From Sulfurimonas sp. (GTDB lineage Bacteria; Campylobacterota; Campylobacteria; Campylobacterales; Sulfurimonadaceae), in assembly GCA_026987995.1 (NCBI GenBank), contig JALSMC010000328.1, forward strand, positions 1 to 5,612: a stretch of 5,612 nt of DNA, given 5' to 3'. The notes beneath the pieces were generated by a model. It made no database searches and had not been told where the DNA came from. It saw only the letters and a program-made list of their open reading frames with translations. Shown here piece by piece: positions 1-5,231 of this stretch. The translations under genes were made by a program, and so were the position numbers. The stretch's first letter is position 1. Each line of letters starts with the position of its first letter.

Positions 1-513
1 ACCAAGACTCAAAAGAACTGACCAAAGAGTTATAGTGCCACTAACAGCTACAACCCCTGCAATAGGTGCTAAACCAAGGGAAATTCCTAAAACAATATGA
101 GCTAAAGAAGAAAATCGTTTAAAGTAAGAGTAAGACCCAAGCACGAGAAGAATAGGAATACTCAGTATAAACGCGAGGGAATTTATCATGTAAGCAACCG
201 CGATAAAGATGAAAAAGTTAACCGCGATAAATATCAAAATACTTGTACTATCTAAACGCCCATCTACATTTGGTCTATCTTGTGTTCTAGGATTTGCTGC
301 ATCTACATCACGATCAGCATAACGATTCACACCCATAGCAAAGTTACGAGCCGAGAGTGCTGCTAAAACTCCCATAAATAGAAGCCAAAAACCAAACCAA
401 CCATCAGCTGCTACAACCATAGCGATAAAGATAAAAGGGAGAGAGAAGATAGAGTGTTTAAACATCACTAACTCGTTAAAATCTTTCGCTTTTTGTATAA
501 CTCTTTGCAACAT
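1..513 (-). CDS. mqnP: UbiA-family prenyltransferase, probable menaquinone biosynthesis prenyltransferase MqnP (partial, C-terminus outside window)
   Basis: Integral membrane enzyme that attaches a polyprenyl chain to the aromatic menaquinone precursor; in this phylum MqnP acts on the futalosine-pathway naphthoate. Seen: 171 codons open to the window edge from ATG at 513-511, with a modest AAAGG upstream. After a short basic N-terminus come hydrophobic segments at about residues 22-36, 41-56, 92-110, 113-126 and 138-157. The first Asp-rich prenyl diphosphate motif is NRYADRDVD (N63, D67, D71), followed by NPRTQDRP (74-81), then Y128-x3-K132-R133 and H139-x2-LG with APIAG (149-153), the usual order in UbiA proteins. 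The second Asp-rich motif and C-terminal helices lie beyond position 1. It is divergent from miaA, 65 bp apart. The MqnP assignment over UbiA (4-hydroxybenzoate) or another family member rests on the NRYADRD form and the apparent phylum; UbiA family membership is near certain, the exact substrate less so. Confidence 0.88.
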   Translation of the reverse strand, partial: MLQRVIQKAKDFNELVMFKHSIFSLPFIFIAMVVAADGWFGFWLLFMGVLAALSARNFAMGVNRYADRDVDAANPRTQDRPNVDGRLDSTSILIFIAVNFFIFIAVAYMINSLAFILSIPILLVLGSYSYFKRFSSLAHIVLGISLGLAPIAGVVAVSGTITLWSVLLSLG

Positions 514-539
514 TTCAGCCTTTCTTATAATTATTAGTT

Positions 540-545
540 ATTTTA
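540..545 (-). promoter_or_regulatory. Possible -10 box for mqnP (TAAAAT)
   Basis: On the minus strand TAAAAT lies about 27 nt upstream of the mqnP ATG and would give a leader of about 20 nt. A second candidate, TATAAG (529-524), would leave only about 4 nt of leader. There is no recognisable -35, as is usual for sigma-70 promoters in this phylum. The choice between the two is a guess. Confidence 0.3.
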
Positions 546-563
546 TCTAAAAGAGCTTTAAAA

Positions 564-572
564 TGATATAAT
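564..572 (+). promoter_or_regulatory. Extended -10 promoter of miaA (TGATATAAT)
   Basis: A perfect TGnTATAAT extended -10 ends 6 nt before the miaA ATG at 579. With the usual 6-7 nt to the transcription start, RNA would begin at about 578-580, on or next to the A of the start codon, so the transcript may be leaderless. No Shine-Dalgarno sequence is present between the box and the ATG. Confidence 0.65.
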
Positions 573-578
573 TTCATT

Positions 579-1466
579 ATGAATCAACTATCTATCATCG
601 GACCAACTGCCTCAGGAAAGAGTGATTTGGCTATAAAAATCGCTCTTAAAACTAATGCTTATATACTCTCAATAGACTCCCTAAGCATCTATAAAGAGAT
701 AGATATAGTCTCAGCAAAACCTACACAAGAAGAACTTGAAACTGTAAAGCATTTTGGTATAAATATTTTAGACCCTGATGCATACTTTAGTGTAGACATC
801 TTTATCTCACTTTATAAAGATGTGGTCAAACAATGTAAAGAAGATGGTAAAAACTTAGTAATAGTTGGTGGCACCTCTTTTTATCTAAAGTCTTTGATGC
901 AAGGACTCTCTAGTTTGCCAGAGATAACACAAGAAATAAAAAGTAAAGTTAGTAAACTTTTAAAAGATTTACCTGCATCTTATGAACTACTTGTTCAAAA
1001 AGATTCTTTGTATATGAAAAATATAGATAAAAATGATAGTTACAGAATAGAAAAAGCTCTGCTTATCTATGAAGCATCAGGACTTACACCAACTGAGTGG
1101 TTTATCAAAAACCCACCTAAACCTGTTATAGAAAAAATGCCAATTTATAACATAGATGTTTCTCGTGAACTTATTCGCCAAAGAATCCAAAAACGCAGTG
1201 CAAAAATGCTTGAGATGGGTCTAATAGATGAAGTGTGTGCTTTAGAACATAAGTACTCGCGTTTGCCTCATGCTATGAAAAGTATTGGGATTGTTGAAGT
1301 TTTAAATTTTTTAGATGGGAAAGTTGAGAAGAGCGAGATCATTGAGCTTATATCTATTCATACAGCCCAACTCGCTAAACGCCAACAAACTTTTAATAAA
1401 ACACAGTTTCTTGGACTTATAAGTGCTCCACTAGAGGAGCTTGAAGGGATTATCCTCTCCCAGTAA
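579..1466 (+). CDS. miaA: tRNA dimethylallyltransferase MiaA
   Basis: Transfers a dimethylallyl group from DMAPP to N6 of A37 in tRNAs reading UNN codons, the first step to ms2i6A; cytosolic. Seen over 295 residues: P-loop GPTASGKS (8-15), SIDS with D33-S34 in the catalytic-base region, then Y38 and SAKP (45-48), YFSVDIF (69-75), GGTSFYL (97-103), the D-x2-R-I-x-KAL segment with ASGLTPTEW near residue 165, MGLIDEV, the KSIGIVEV stretch and, near the C-terminus, AKRQQTFNKTQF, the tRNA-binding block usually written AKRQ-T-W/F. The length is typical for this phylum, slightly shorter than the roughly 315 residues of the E. coli enzyme. The start is fixed because the P-loop begins at residue 8. 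The last 17 bp overlap the tail of ppiC on the other strand and no terminator is visible, so the two transcripts probably overlap at their 3' ends. All key motifs are intact. Confidence 0.97.
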   Translation: MNQLSIIGPTASGKSDLAIKIALKTNAYILSIDSLSIYKEIDIVSAKPTQEELETVKHFGINILDPDAYFSVDIFISLYKDVVKQCKEDGKNLVIVGGTSFYLKSLMQGLSSLPEITQEIKSKVSKLLKDLPASYELLVQKDSLYMKNIDKNDSYRIEKALLIYEASGLTPTEWFIKNPPKPVIEKMPIYNIDVSRELIRQRIQKRSAKMLEMGLIDEVCALEHKYSRLPHAMKSIGIVEVLNFLDGKVEKSEIIELISIHTAQLAKRQQTFNKTQFLGLISAPLEELEGIILSQ

Positions 1467-1728
1467 CTTCTAGTAAGTGGTAACCAAACTGAGTTTTAAC
1501 TGGTCCGTATACTACACCAACATCAGCATTAAAAACTACCTTATCAAACTCAGGAACCATCTGTCCTGGTCCAAATTTACCTAAATCTCCACCTTGTGCC
1601 GATGAAGGACAATTTGAGTTTGTTTTTGCAGCATCCCCAAAGTCTATGCCACCCTCTATCTCTGTTTTTAATTGACTACATTTTTCTTCACTATCTACGA
1701 GTATATGTCTTGCTGTTGCCCATGCCAT
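1450..1728 (-). CDS. ppiC: Parvulin-type peptidyl-prolyl cis-trans isomerase PpiC
   Basis: Catalyses cis-trans isomerisation of X-Pro bonds and assists protein folding. Seen: a single 92-residue parvulin domain with no signal peptide, nearly the length of E. coli PpiC (93 residues), so it is probably cytosolic. Active-site pattern residues are present: H8 in ARHILV, C40 in SNCPS, GGDLGKF (46-52), GQMVPEFD with M57 and F61, and TQFGYHLLEV with H84. ATG at 1728-1726 is preceded by AAGGA (6-nt spacer). It converges on miaA with a 17-bp tail-to-tail overlap. The family call is very firm; which clients it serves cannot be read from the sequence. Confidence 0.95.
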   Translation of the reverse strand: MAWATARHILVDSEEKCSQLKTEIEGGIDFGDAAKTNSNCPSSAQGGDLGKFGPGQMVPEFDKVVFNADVGVVYGPVKTQFGYHLLEVTGRG

Positions 1729-1755
1729 TTTAATTCCTTAAATTATATTTTTGCA

Positions 1756-1761
1756 ATTATA
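1756..1761 (-). promoter_or_regulatory. -10 box of ppiC (TATAAT)
   Basis: A perfect TATAAT on the minus strand, preceded by GTG, lies 27 nt upstream of the ppiC ATG and would start RNA near 1749, giving a leader of about 21 nt that includes the AAGGA ribosome site. There is no clear -35 element. Confidence 0.6.
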
Positions 1762-1789
1762 CACTAGAGTAAATATAAACTATCTTGTG

Positions 1790-1795
1790 TATTAT
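1790..1795 (+). promoter_or_regulatory. Probable ancestral -10 box (TATTAT) of the lipoprotein gene, now split from it by the insertion
   Basis: TGTGTATTAT precedes the insertion by 5 nt. If the 269-bp element and one target copy are removed, this box lies about 23 nt upstream of the lipoprotein ATG, with the AAGGA ribosome site between them, which is a normal promoter layout. In the present arrangement RNA started here would carry the whole element as its 5' leader. Confidence 0.4.
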
Positions 1796-1800
1796 TACAT
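1795..1800. repeat. Target-site duplication, left copy (TTACAT)
   Basis: TTACAT directly abuts the left inverted repeat and is repeated directly after the right one at 2070-2075. Counting one shared A extends it to ATTACAT (1794-1800 and 2069-2075), so the duplication is 6 or 7 bp. Confidence 0.75.
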
Positions 1801-1832
1801 TAGACTTCTTGCATAACCTAAATATACTTCAG
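1801..1832 (+). repeat. Left terminal inverted repeat of the MITE-like element
   Basis: 32 bp beginning TAGACTTCTTGCATAACC. It matches the reverse complement of the right end at 30 of 32 positions, the two differences being adjacent (AT at 1822-1823 against GC). The core CTTGCATAA recurs inverted inside the element at 1905-1913. Confidence 0.9.
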
Positions 1833-2037
1833 AGGGAAGAAAAAAAGATGAAATTGTGTAAAAACTTTTTTTCAGTGTAGCCATAGCTACGGTGACTAAA
1901 AGTTTTATGCAAGTTCGCTTTTTTTATCCCTCCCTTTGGGCATTTTATAGAGAGCTTTACTCTTCGTTAGATAACCTCCATCATAGCTATGGCTATGATG
2001 AAGAACATCTGCCTTGATTAAAACTCTCTCTAAAATG

Positions 2038-2069
2038 CTGAAGTATGCTTAGGTTATGCAAGAAGTCTA
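2038..2069 (-). repeat. Right terminal inverted repeat of the MITE-like element
   Basis: 32 bp ending GCAAGAAGTCTA, the inverted partner of 1801-1832. The first 21 bp from the outer end are identical, then two mismatches, then nine more matches. It ends 23 bp before the lipoprotein start codon. Confidence 0.9.
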
Positions 2070-2075
2070 TTACAT
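2070..2075. repeat. Target-site duplication, right copy (TTACAT)
   Basis: Direct copy of 1795-1800 immediately outside the right inverted repeat. It is followed at once by the A-rich stretch holding the AAGGA ribosome site of the lipoprotein gene. Confidence 0.75.
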
Positions 2076-2092
2076 AAAAAAAGGATAAAATA

Positions 2093-2596
2093 ATGATAAA
2101 AATCATAACAGCACTAACACTAGCACTTCTCATCTCAGCATGTGGTGCAAAAGAAGAAGTAGCACAAAATGTTGAAGCAAAAATAGTAGTTGGAAAAAGC
2201 CTTAGCGGTTTAACACTTCAAGATCAGTTTGAAAAAGAGCATACACTTAAGCCGAGTACAACTAAAGTTATCTTTGCTTTTGACAAAGAGTCAGCACACA
2301 CTTGTAATGACTTCTTCGTAACGCAATCAGCTACTTACCTTGATGATAACAACGCAGAGTTCATCGCAGATGTAAGTGCTGCACCATCAATCATCAAAAG
2401 TCTTTTTATACTTCCAGGACTTAAAGATTTTAAACACACTGTTTTACTTTTAAATGACAAAGCAGTAGCCGCTCCTTTTAGAAAAGATATGAATGTTGAG
2501 AAAATCGTTGTTGCCTACATCACAGATGGAAGTATCACTAAAATAACAACTATTAGTACAGACAAAGAACTTCAAGGAATCATCGAAGCGAAGTAG
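2093..2596 (+). CDS. Small lipoprotein of unknown function, possible thioredoxin-like fold
   Basis: Exported lipid-anchored protein of 167 residues. Seen: signal peptide MIKIITALTLALLISAC with lipobox I-S-A-C at residues 14-17, so Cys17 should be lipidated after signal peptidase II cleavage; G18 follows. The mature part is soluble, with no further membrane segment. The stretch from about G34 to F75 (G-x-S-L-x2-L-T-L-x-DQ, then KVIFAFDKES) resembles the opening strands of thioredoxin or peroxiredoxin-like and YtfJ-like proteins, but there is no CxxC; the only mature cysteine besides Cys17 is C71 (HTCNDFF). A redox or binding role is therefore only a suggestion. ATG is chosen because AAGGA lies 7 nt upstream and the signal peptide begins there. 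Its natural promoter region is interrupted by the MITE-like insertion. It lies upstream of the HicA-like gene on the same strand, separated by 93 nt of structured DNA. Confidence 0.85.
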   Translation: MIKIITALTLALLISACGAKEEVAQNVEAKIVVGKSLSGLTLQDQFEKEHTLKPSTTKVIFAFDKESAHTCNDFFVTQSATYLDDNNAEFIADVSAAPSIIKSLFILPGLKDFKHTVLLLNDKAVAAPFRKDMNVEKIVVAYITDGSITKITTISTDKELQGIIEAK

Positions 2597-2599
2597 TCT

Positions 2600-2682
2600 T
2601 TCCTTGAATTAAAGCTCCTTTAATCATAAAAGGAGGATAATTAATAGTAAGGTACTTATCTTACTATTAAACTATCAAGGAA
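2600..2682 (+). promoter_or_regulatory. Candidate RNA leader structure that masks the ribosome site of the HicA-like gene
   Basis: TTCCTTGA (2600-2607) is the exact complement of TCAAGGAA (2675-2682), which contains the Shine-Dalgarno AAGGAA of the gene starting at 2690. Inside this closing stem are two perfect hairpins: CTCCTTT/AAAGGAG (2615-2621 with 2629-2635) and the 11-bp TTAATAGTAAG/CTTACTATTAA (2641-2651 with 2660-2670). CTCCTT could also pair with the Shine-Dalgarno, giving an alternative masked form. None of the hairpins is followed by a U-run, so they are not typical intrinsic terminators. Regulation of translation is an inference from the pairing. Confidence 0.5.
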
Positions 2683-2689
2683 TAACAAA

Positions 2690-2947
2690 ATGAGTAAACA
2701 CAAAGTAAAAATAGAGAAACTCTACGAACATCCACTCTCAGGAAATATAGACACAACTAAGCTAATTCATGCGCTCGAACATTATGGTGCGAAAGTAGAT
2801 ATGAATAAGCAGCATCGTGCAATCATTCACCTTAATGGAAAAGAGCACTCTTTGACTCTTTCACATAGAAATGAGTTATCAAAAGATGCTATCGTAAAAC
2901 TACGACATTTTCTAGAAGAAGTTGGACTTACACGAGATAAACTCTAG
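2690..2947 (+). CDS. HicA-like small protein (possible mRNA interferase-fold toxin), no HicB partner adjacent
   Basis: 85 residues. The pattern fits the longer HicA/YcfA-type proteins: a basic start, K-x2-EKLYEHPLSGNID (about 8-21), a helix TTKLIHALEHYGAKVD, then HRAIIHLNGKEHSLTLSH (43-60) in the position of the family's H-x-F/V strand block, and KLRHFLEEVGLT near the end. HicA toxins are double-stranded-RNA-binding-fold ribonucleases that cleave mRNA and are held by HicB. No hicB-like reading frame lies on either side: the upstream neighbour is a lipoprotein and recD2 converges 1 nt downstream. It may therefore be a solitary relative with another job, or a domesticated toxin; activity cannot be judged here. 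ATG has AAGGAA at 7-nt spacing, buried in the leader structure 2600-2682. The family assignment is from recalled sequence character, so moderate. Confidence 0.7.
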   Translation: MSKHKVKIEKLYEHPLSGNIDTTKLIHALEHYGAKVDMNKQHRAIIHLNGKEHSLTLSHRNELSKDAIVKLRHFLEEVGLTRDKL

Positions 2948-2948
2948 C

Positions 2949-5186
2949 TTATAATTCTAACAACACGGTATCTCTCCGTGTTGATTCAAACTTCCGACAT
3001 CCACTCTCAAACGCAGCACCTTCACCTACTAAAATACACTTATGCTTTGCACGAGTAATAGCTGTATAGATAAGTTTAGTGTTATGCATGATGAAATGTG
3101 TAAAAGTCATGGGAATAACCACTATATCATACTCCATTCCTTGGACTTTATGGATAGTCAGAGCATACGAGAGCATTAGATGGCTTTTTAACTCCTCATA
3201 CTCATAAATAACGACTACGTCTTCATTTGGATAAAAAACGAACAGTTGTTCATCATCCTCTTCTATCTTAAAAAGTAGTCCACTCATACCGTTAAATATA
3301 CGTCGTTGGTTTGAGTCTTCACCCATCTTAAAACCATCACCACTCCAGCTTATCATATTTTCATTTTTAGTGTGAACAACCTTATCCATAAGGCGAAATT
3401 CTAAACCTCCGCGTTTGACACATTTTTTAGGGTTTGGGTTGAAATACTCTTGTAAAACCTTGTTTAGGTTAGTGCTTCCGAGTATGCCACCTTTCATAGG
3501 TGTTATGACTTGAAAATAGTTTAGGTACTCTTTTATCTGCTTGTTTTGTAGTCTATATCTTGCTTTTTTGAGTGAGTCTAAAACGCGATGGACTATCTCT
3601 ATGATGATTTGTTGAGAGTTTTCATCTCTAAGATTTTTAAGTTCATCTTGGGAGAGTTGATTTTTTAGGGCATAGTAATTGGCAATAGTGATGTCAACAA
3701 ACTCAAAATCTTCATAAGCTGCTCTATACTCAGGGACAACACCCTTGCGAATATCATTTGCAATAAGGGTTATTGCTTGATCTTCACTCTGTCTGTAAAT
3801 CTGTGTCAACTTTACAGTAGGAGCAAGCTCTAAACTCAGTACATCACTCAAAACATTTCCAGCACCAATAGGAGGAAGTTGTGCATCATCCCCCACTATG
3901 ATTATAATTGCTTTACGAGATATTTTTCCTATAAGTCTTGCAAATAGTGCTGAGTTTATCATAGAAGCTTCATCTATTAGCACTACACTATAAGGAAATT
4001 TATCACTTTTTTCATGTTTTATAATGAGTGATTGAATTGTTGCTGACTCATAACCCGTTGTATCACTTATACGTTGCGAGGCGATACCACTGAGTGCACA
4101 TGTCATTATCTCTTTTTTATCATACTTTGTGTTTATAAGTTCTAGTATAGTCTTACTTGTTGTACTTTTTCCTGTTCCGGCATACCCTACTAAAAAGAGA
4201 AGCATTGCACCCTCATTTATCTTTACAACTGCCTCTTTTTGTTGTTGGCCAAGTTTGAGTGAGGAGTCTTTTAAAAACTCATCTATATTTTTTACAAAGC
4301 CACCACTATTTAGTTTTGAACGAGTTGTAAACTCATCGTAGAGATACTTTTCAGCATCATAAAGACGAGAAGGGGAAACTCTATCATTTTTCATGATAAC
4401 TATGCTACCCTCACCTACTCGCTCAACTAAAGCAGCCTCATAAAGATGCTGTTTTTGGGAGAACATAAGTAGTTCGTCTAAACCACTAAAAAGCACTTCT
4501 TTAGCGATACATGAGTTCCCTTGAGCCTCACAGTAGTTGAGTAGTACATAATCCATAGCAGAACTAATCCGCCCCTCATCTTCTCTATCAATCCCCATTT
4601 TAAGGGCAAGCTCATCTGCTCGTTTAAAACCTATGGAATTAATGTGTGTGAGGACATAAGGATTGTCTTTTATCTTTGTGCAGGGTTCATCTACATCTTT
4701 CATGGCAGTTGCTATTGTAGTAAGAAGTCCAGGAGAGACATCAAAAGGCGAGAGAAATTCTCCTAACCGCCGCATTGAACGAAACTGTTTCCAAGAGGCT
4801 TGAATCTTTTTAAGACGTTTCTCTTTTATGCCTTTAAATTCCAACAGTCTTTCTATGTCATTATCTAAAATATCGACTAAACCATCTTGCCCAAACTTCT
4901 CTATAAGTTCTGCTGTAAGTTTTTTAGTGAAACCCTTGATGATTTTATTTAAAAAGAAAAAGAGTTCGTTTTGGTTGACTTTGAGTGTCTCAAACTTAAA
5001 AGTATTACCGTACTTTTTATGATCATCCCAAAAACCAGTAAGCGTAATAGCCGAGCCTTTAATACTCTCAATATCACTCTCATAGTAAGTACCACTCACT
5101 TTTTCACCAGACTTCAAAGCGGCAATTAAAAAGCCTTCGTCTTCAAAAAGAATTCTGTCTATCTGACCGATTAAAGTAGTAGCCAA
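2949..5186 (-). CDS. recD2: RecD2-type ATP-dependent 5'-3' DNA helicase (exonuclease V alpha-subunit family)
   Basis: Superfamily 1B DNA helicase of 745 residues, in the usual RecD2 size range, cytosolic, acting in DNA repair and recombination. N-terminal part: a beta-rich segment (about 1-70, beginning GQIDRILFEDEGFLIA), then helix-hairpin-helix-rich regions (about 82-125 with FKGIKEKRL, and 175-200 with INSIGFKRADELA). Helicase motifs: Q-motif LGQQQKEA (312-319), Walker A GYAGTGKST (334-342, K340), Walker B VVLIDEAS (401-408), motif III GDDAQLPPIG (432-441), motif IV QIYRQ (462-466), motif V LTIHKVQG (676-683), motif VI YTAITRAK (707-714). All are intact. The start is TTG at 5186-5184 with AAGGA at 6-nt spacing; no in-frame ATG fits better. 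No recB or recC is beside it, in line with the stand-alone RecD2 type. It converges on the HicA-like gene with a 1-nt gap. Confidence 0.93.
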   Translation of the reverse strand: MATTLIGQIDRILFEDEGFLIAALKSGEKVSGTYYESDIESIKGSAITLTGFWDDHKKYGNTFKFETLKVNQNELFFFLNKIIKGFTKKLTAELIEKFGQDGLVDILDNDIERLLEFKGIKEKRLKKIQASWKQFRSMRRLGEFLSPFDVSPGLLTTIATAMKDVDEPCTKIKDNPYVLTHINSIGFKRADELALKMGIDREDEGRISSAMDYVLLNYCEAQGNSCIAKEVLFSGLDELLMFSQKQHLYEAALVERVGEGSIVIMKNDRVSPSRLYDAEKYLYDEFTTRSKLNSGGFVKNIDEFLKDSSLKLGQQQKEAVVKINEGAMLLFLVGYAGTGKSTTSKTILELINTKYDKKEIMTCALSGIASQRISDTTGYESATIQSLIIKHEKSDKFPYSVVLIDEASMINSALFARLIGKISRKAIIIIVGDDAQLPPIGAGNVLSDVLSLELAPTVKLTQIYRQSEDQAITLIANDIRKGVVPEYRAAYEDFEFVDITIANYYALKNQLSQDELKNLRDENSQQIIIEIVHRVLDSLKKARYRLQNKQIKEYLNYFQVITPMKGGILGSTNLNKVLQEYFNPNPKKCVKRGGLEFRLMDKVVHTKNENMISWSGDGFKMGEDSNQRRIFNGMSGLLFKIEEDDEQLFVFYPNEDVVVIYEYEELKSHLMLSYALTIHKVQGMEYDIVVIPMTFTHFIMHNTKLIYTAITRAKHKCILVGEGAAFESGCRKFESTRRDTVLLEL
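2961..2983. terminator. Perfect 8-bp hairpin at the 3' junction of the HicA-like gene and recD2; possible weak bidirectional terminator
   Basis: CAACACGG (2961-2968) pairs with CCGTGTTG (2976-2983) across a 7-nt loop. It sits inside the last codons of recD2 and just past the stop of the HicA-like gene. Neither strand has a good U-run after the stem, so termination would be weak. It could equally be chance or a 3'-end stabiliser. Confidence 0.35.
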
Positions 5187-5216
5187 ATGTATTCCTTTTT
5201 CTTGTTAAATAAAATA

Positions 5217-5225
5217 TGTTATAAT
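5217..5225 (+). promoter_or_regulatory. Extended -10 promoter (TGTTATAAT) for the plus-strand antisense RNA
   Basis: A perfect TGnTATAAT on the plus strand in the gap upstream of recD2, pointing away from recD2. The expected start is about 5232-5233, exactly where the paired 5' end AGTTGGGACAG of the predicted RNA begins. No plus-strand protein gene follows within the window, which is why I link it to a non-coding RNA. Confidence 0.6.
5218..5223 (-). promoter_or_regulatory. Possible -10 box of recD2 (TATAAC), overlapping the plus-strand promoter
   Basis: Read on the minus strand, the same near-palindrome gives ATTATAAC, with a predicted start near 5211 and a leader of about 25 nt containing the AAGGA site. 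If used, recD2 and the plus-strand RNA share one bidirectional -10 region and RNA polymerase could serve only one at a time. Confidence 0.4.
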
Positions 5226-5231
5226 TTCATT

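Larger units (their letters stand above)
1801..2069. mobile_element. MITE-like non-autonomous insertion, 269 bp, three-way-junction fold
   Basis: The element has near-perfect terminal inverted repeats, a flanking target duplication and no open reading frame of note, which is how a miniature inverted-repeat transposable element moved by a transposase in trans looks. Inside the terminal stem are two long hairpins. The left arm (about 1832-1932) pairs GAGGGAAGAAAAAAAG with CTTTTTTTATCCCTC (1918-1932) and AAAACTTTT (1861-1869) with AAAAGTTTT (1898-1906), and is capped by GTAGC-CATA-GCTAC (1877-1890). The right arm (1940-2038) pairs GCATTTTATAGAGAG with CTCTCTCTAAAATGC and is capped by CATCATAGC-TATG-GCTATGATG (1979-2000). 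Both tips carry the same 12-mer TAGCCATAGCTA in opposite orientation. I do not recognise the transposase family. This interval also accounts for the 364-bp gap between ppiC and the lipoprotein gene. Confidence 0.85.

Noticed and set aside
1801..2069. CRISPR array or tandem repeat region
   Set aside because: The repetition is inverted, not direct, with no repeat-spacer periodicity; the target duplication identifies an insertion.
1801..2069. Degraded insertion sequence with a transposase remnant
   Set aside because: No frame across the element gives a transposase-like protein, and its whole length is taken up by self-pairing arms.
2615..2670. Two hairpins after the lipoprotein gene as intrinsic terminators
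   Set aside because: Neither stem is followed by a U-run; the nested pairing with the downstream Shine-Dalgarno explains them better.
2637..2693. Possible leader peptide behind AAGGAGG, ending in TGA that overlaps the HicA-like ATG (ATGA)
   Set aside because: The frame is open and contains a hydrophobic KVLILLLN stretch, but it has no ATG, GTG or TTG start; only ATA or ATT lie after the ribosome site, too close to it.
4129..4341. Plus-strand open frame of 70 codons inside recD2
   Set aside because: It is antisense to the RecD2 Walker A region, its product is rich in S, F and P with no recognisable domain, and it has no convincing ribosome site.
4828..5022. Plus-strand open frame of 64 codons inside recD2
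   Set aside because: It is opposite the well-conserved N-terminal and helix-hairpin-helix part of RecD2; low-complexity S/L/K product, no sign of an independent gene.
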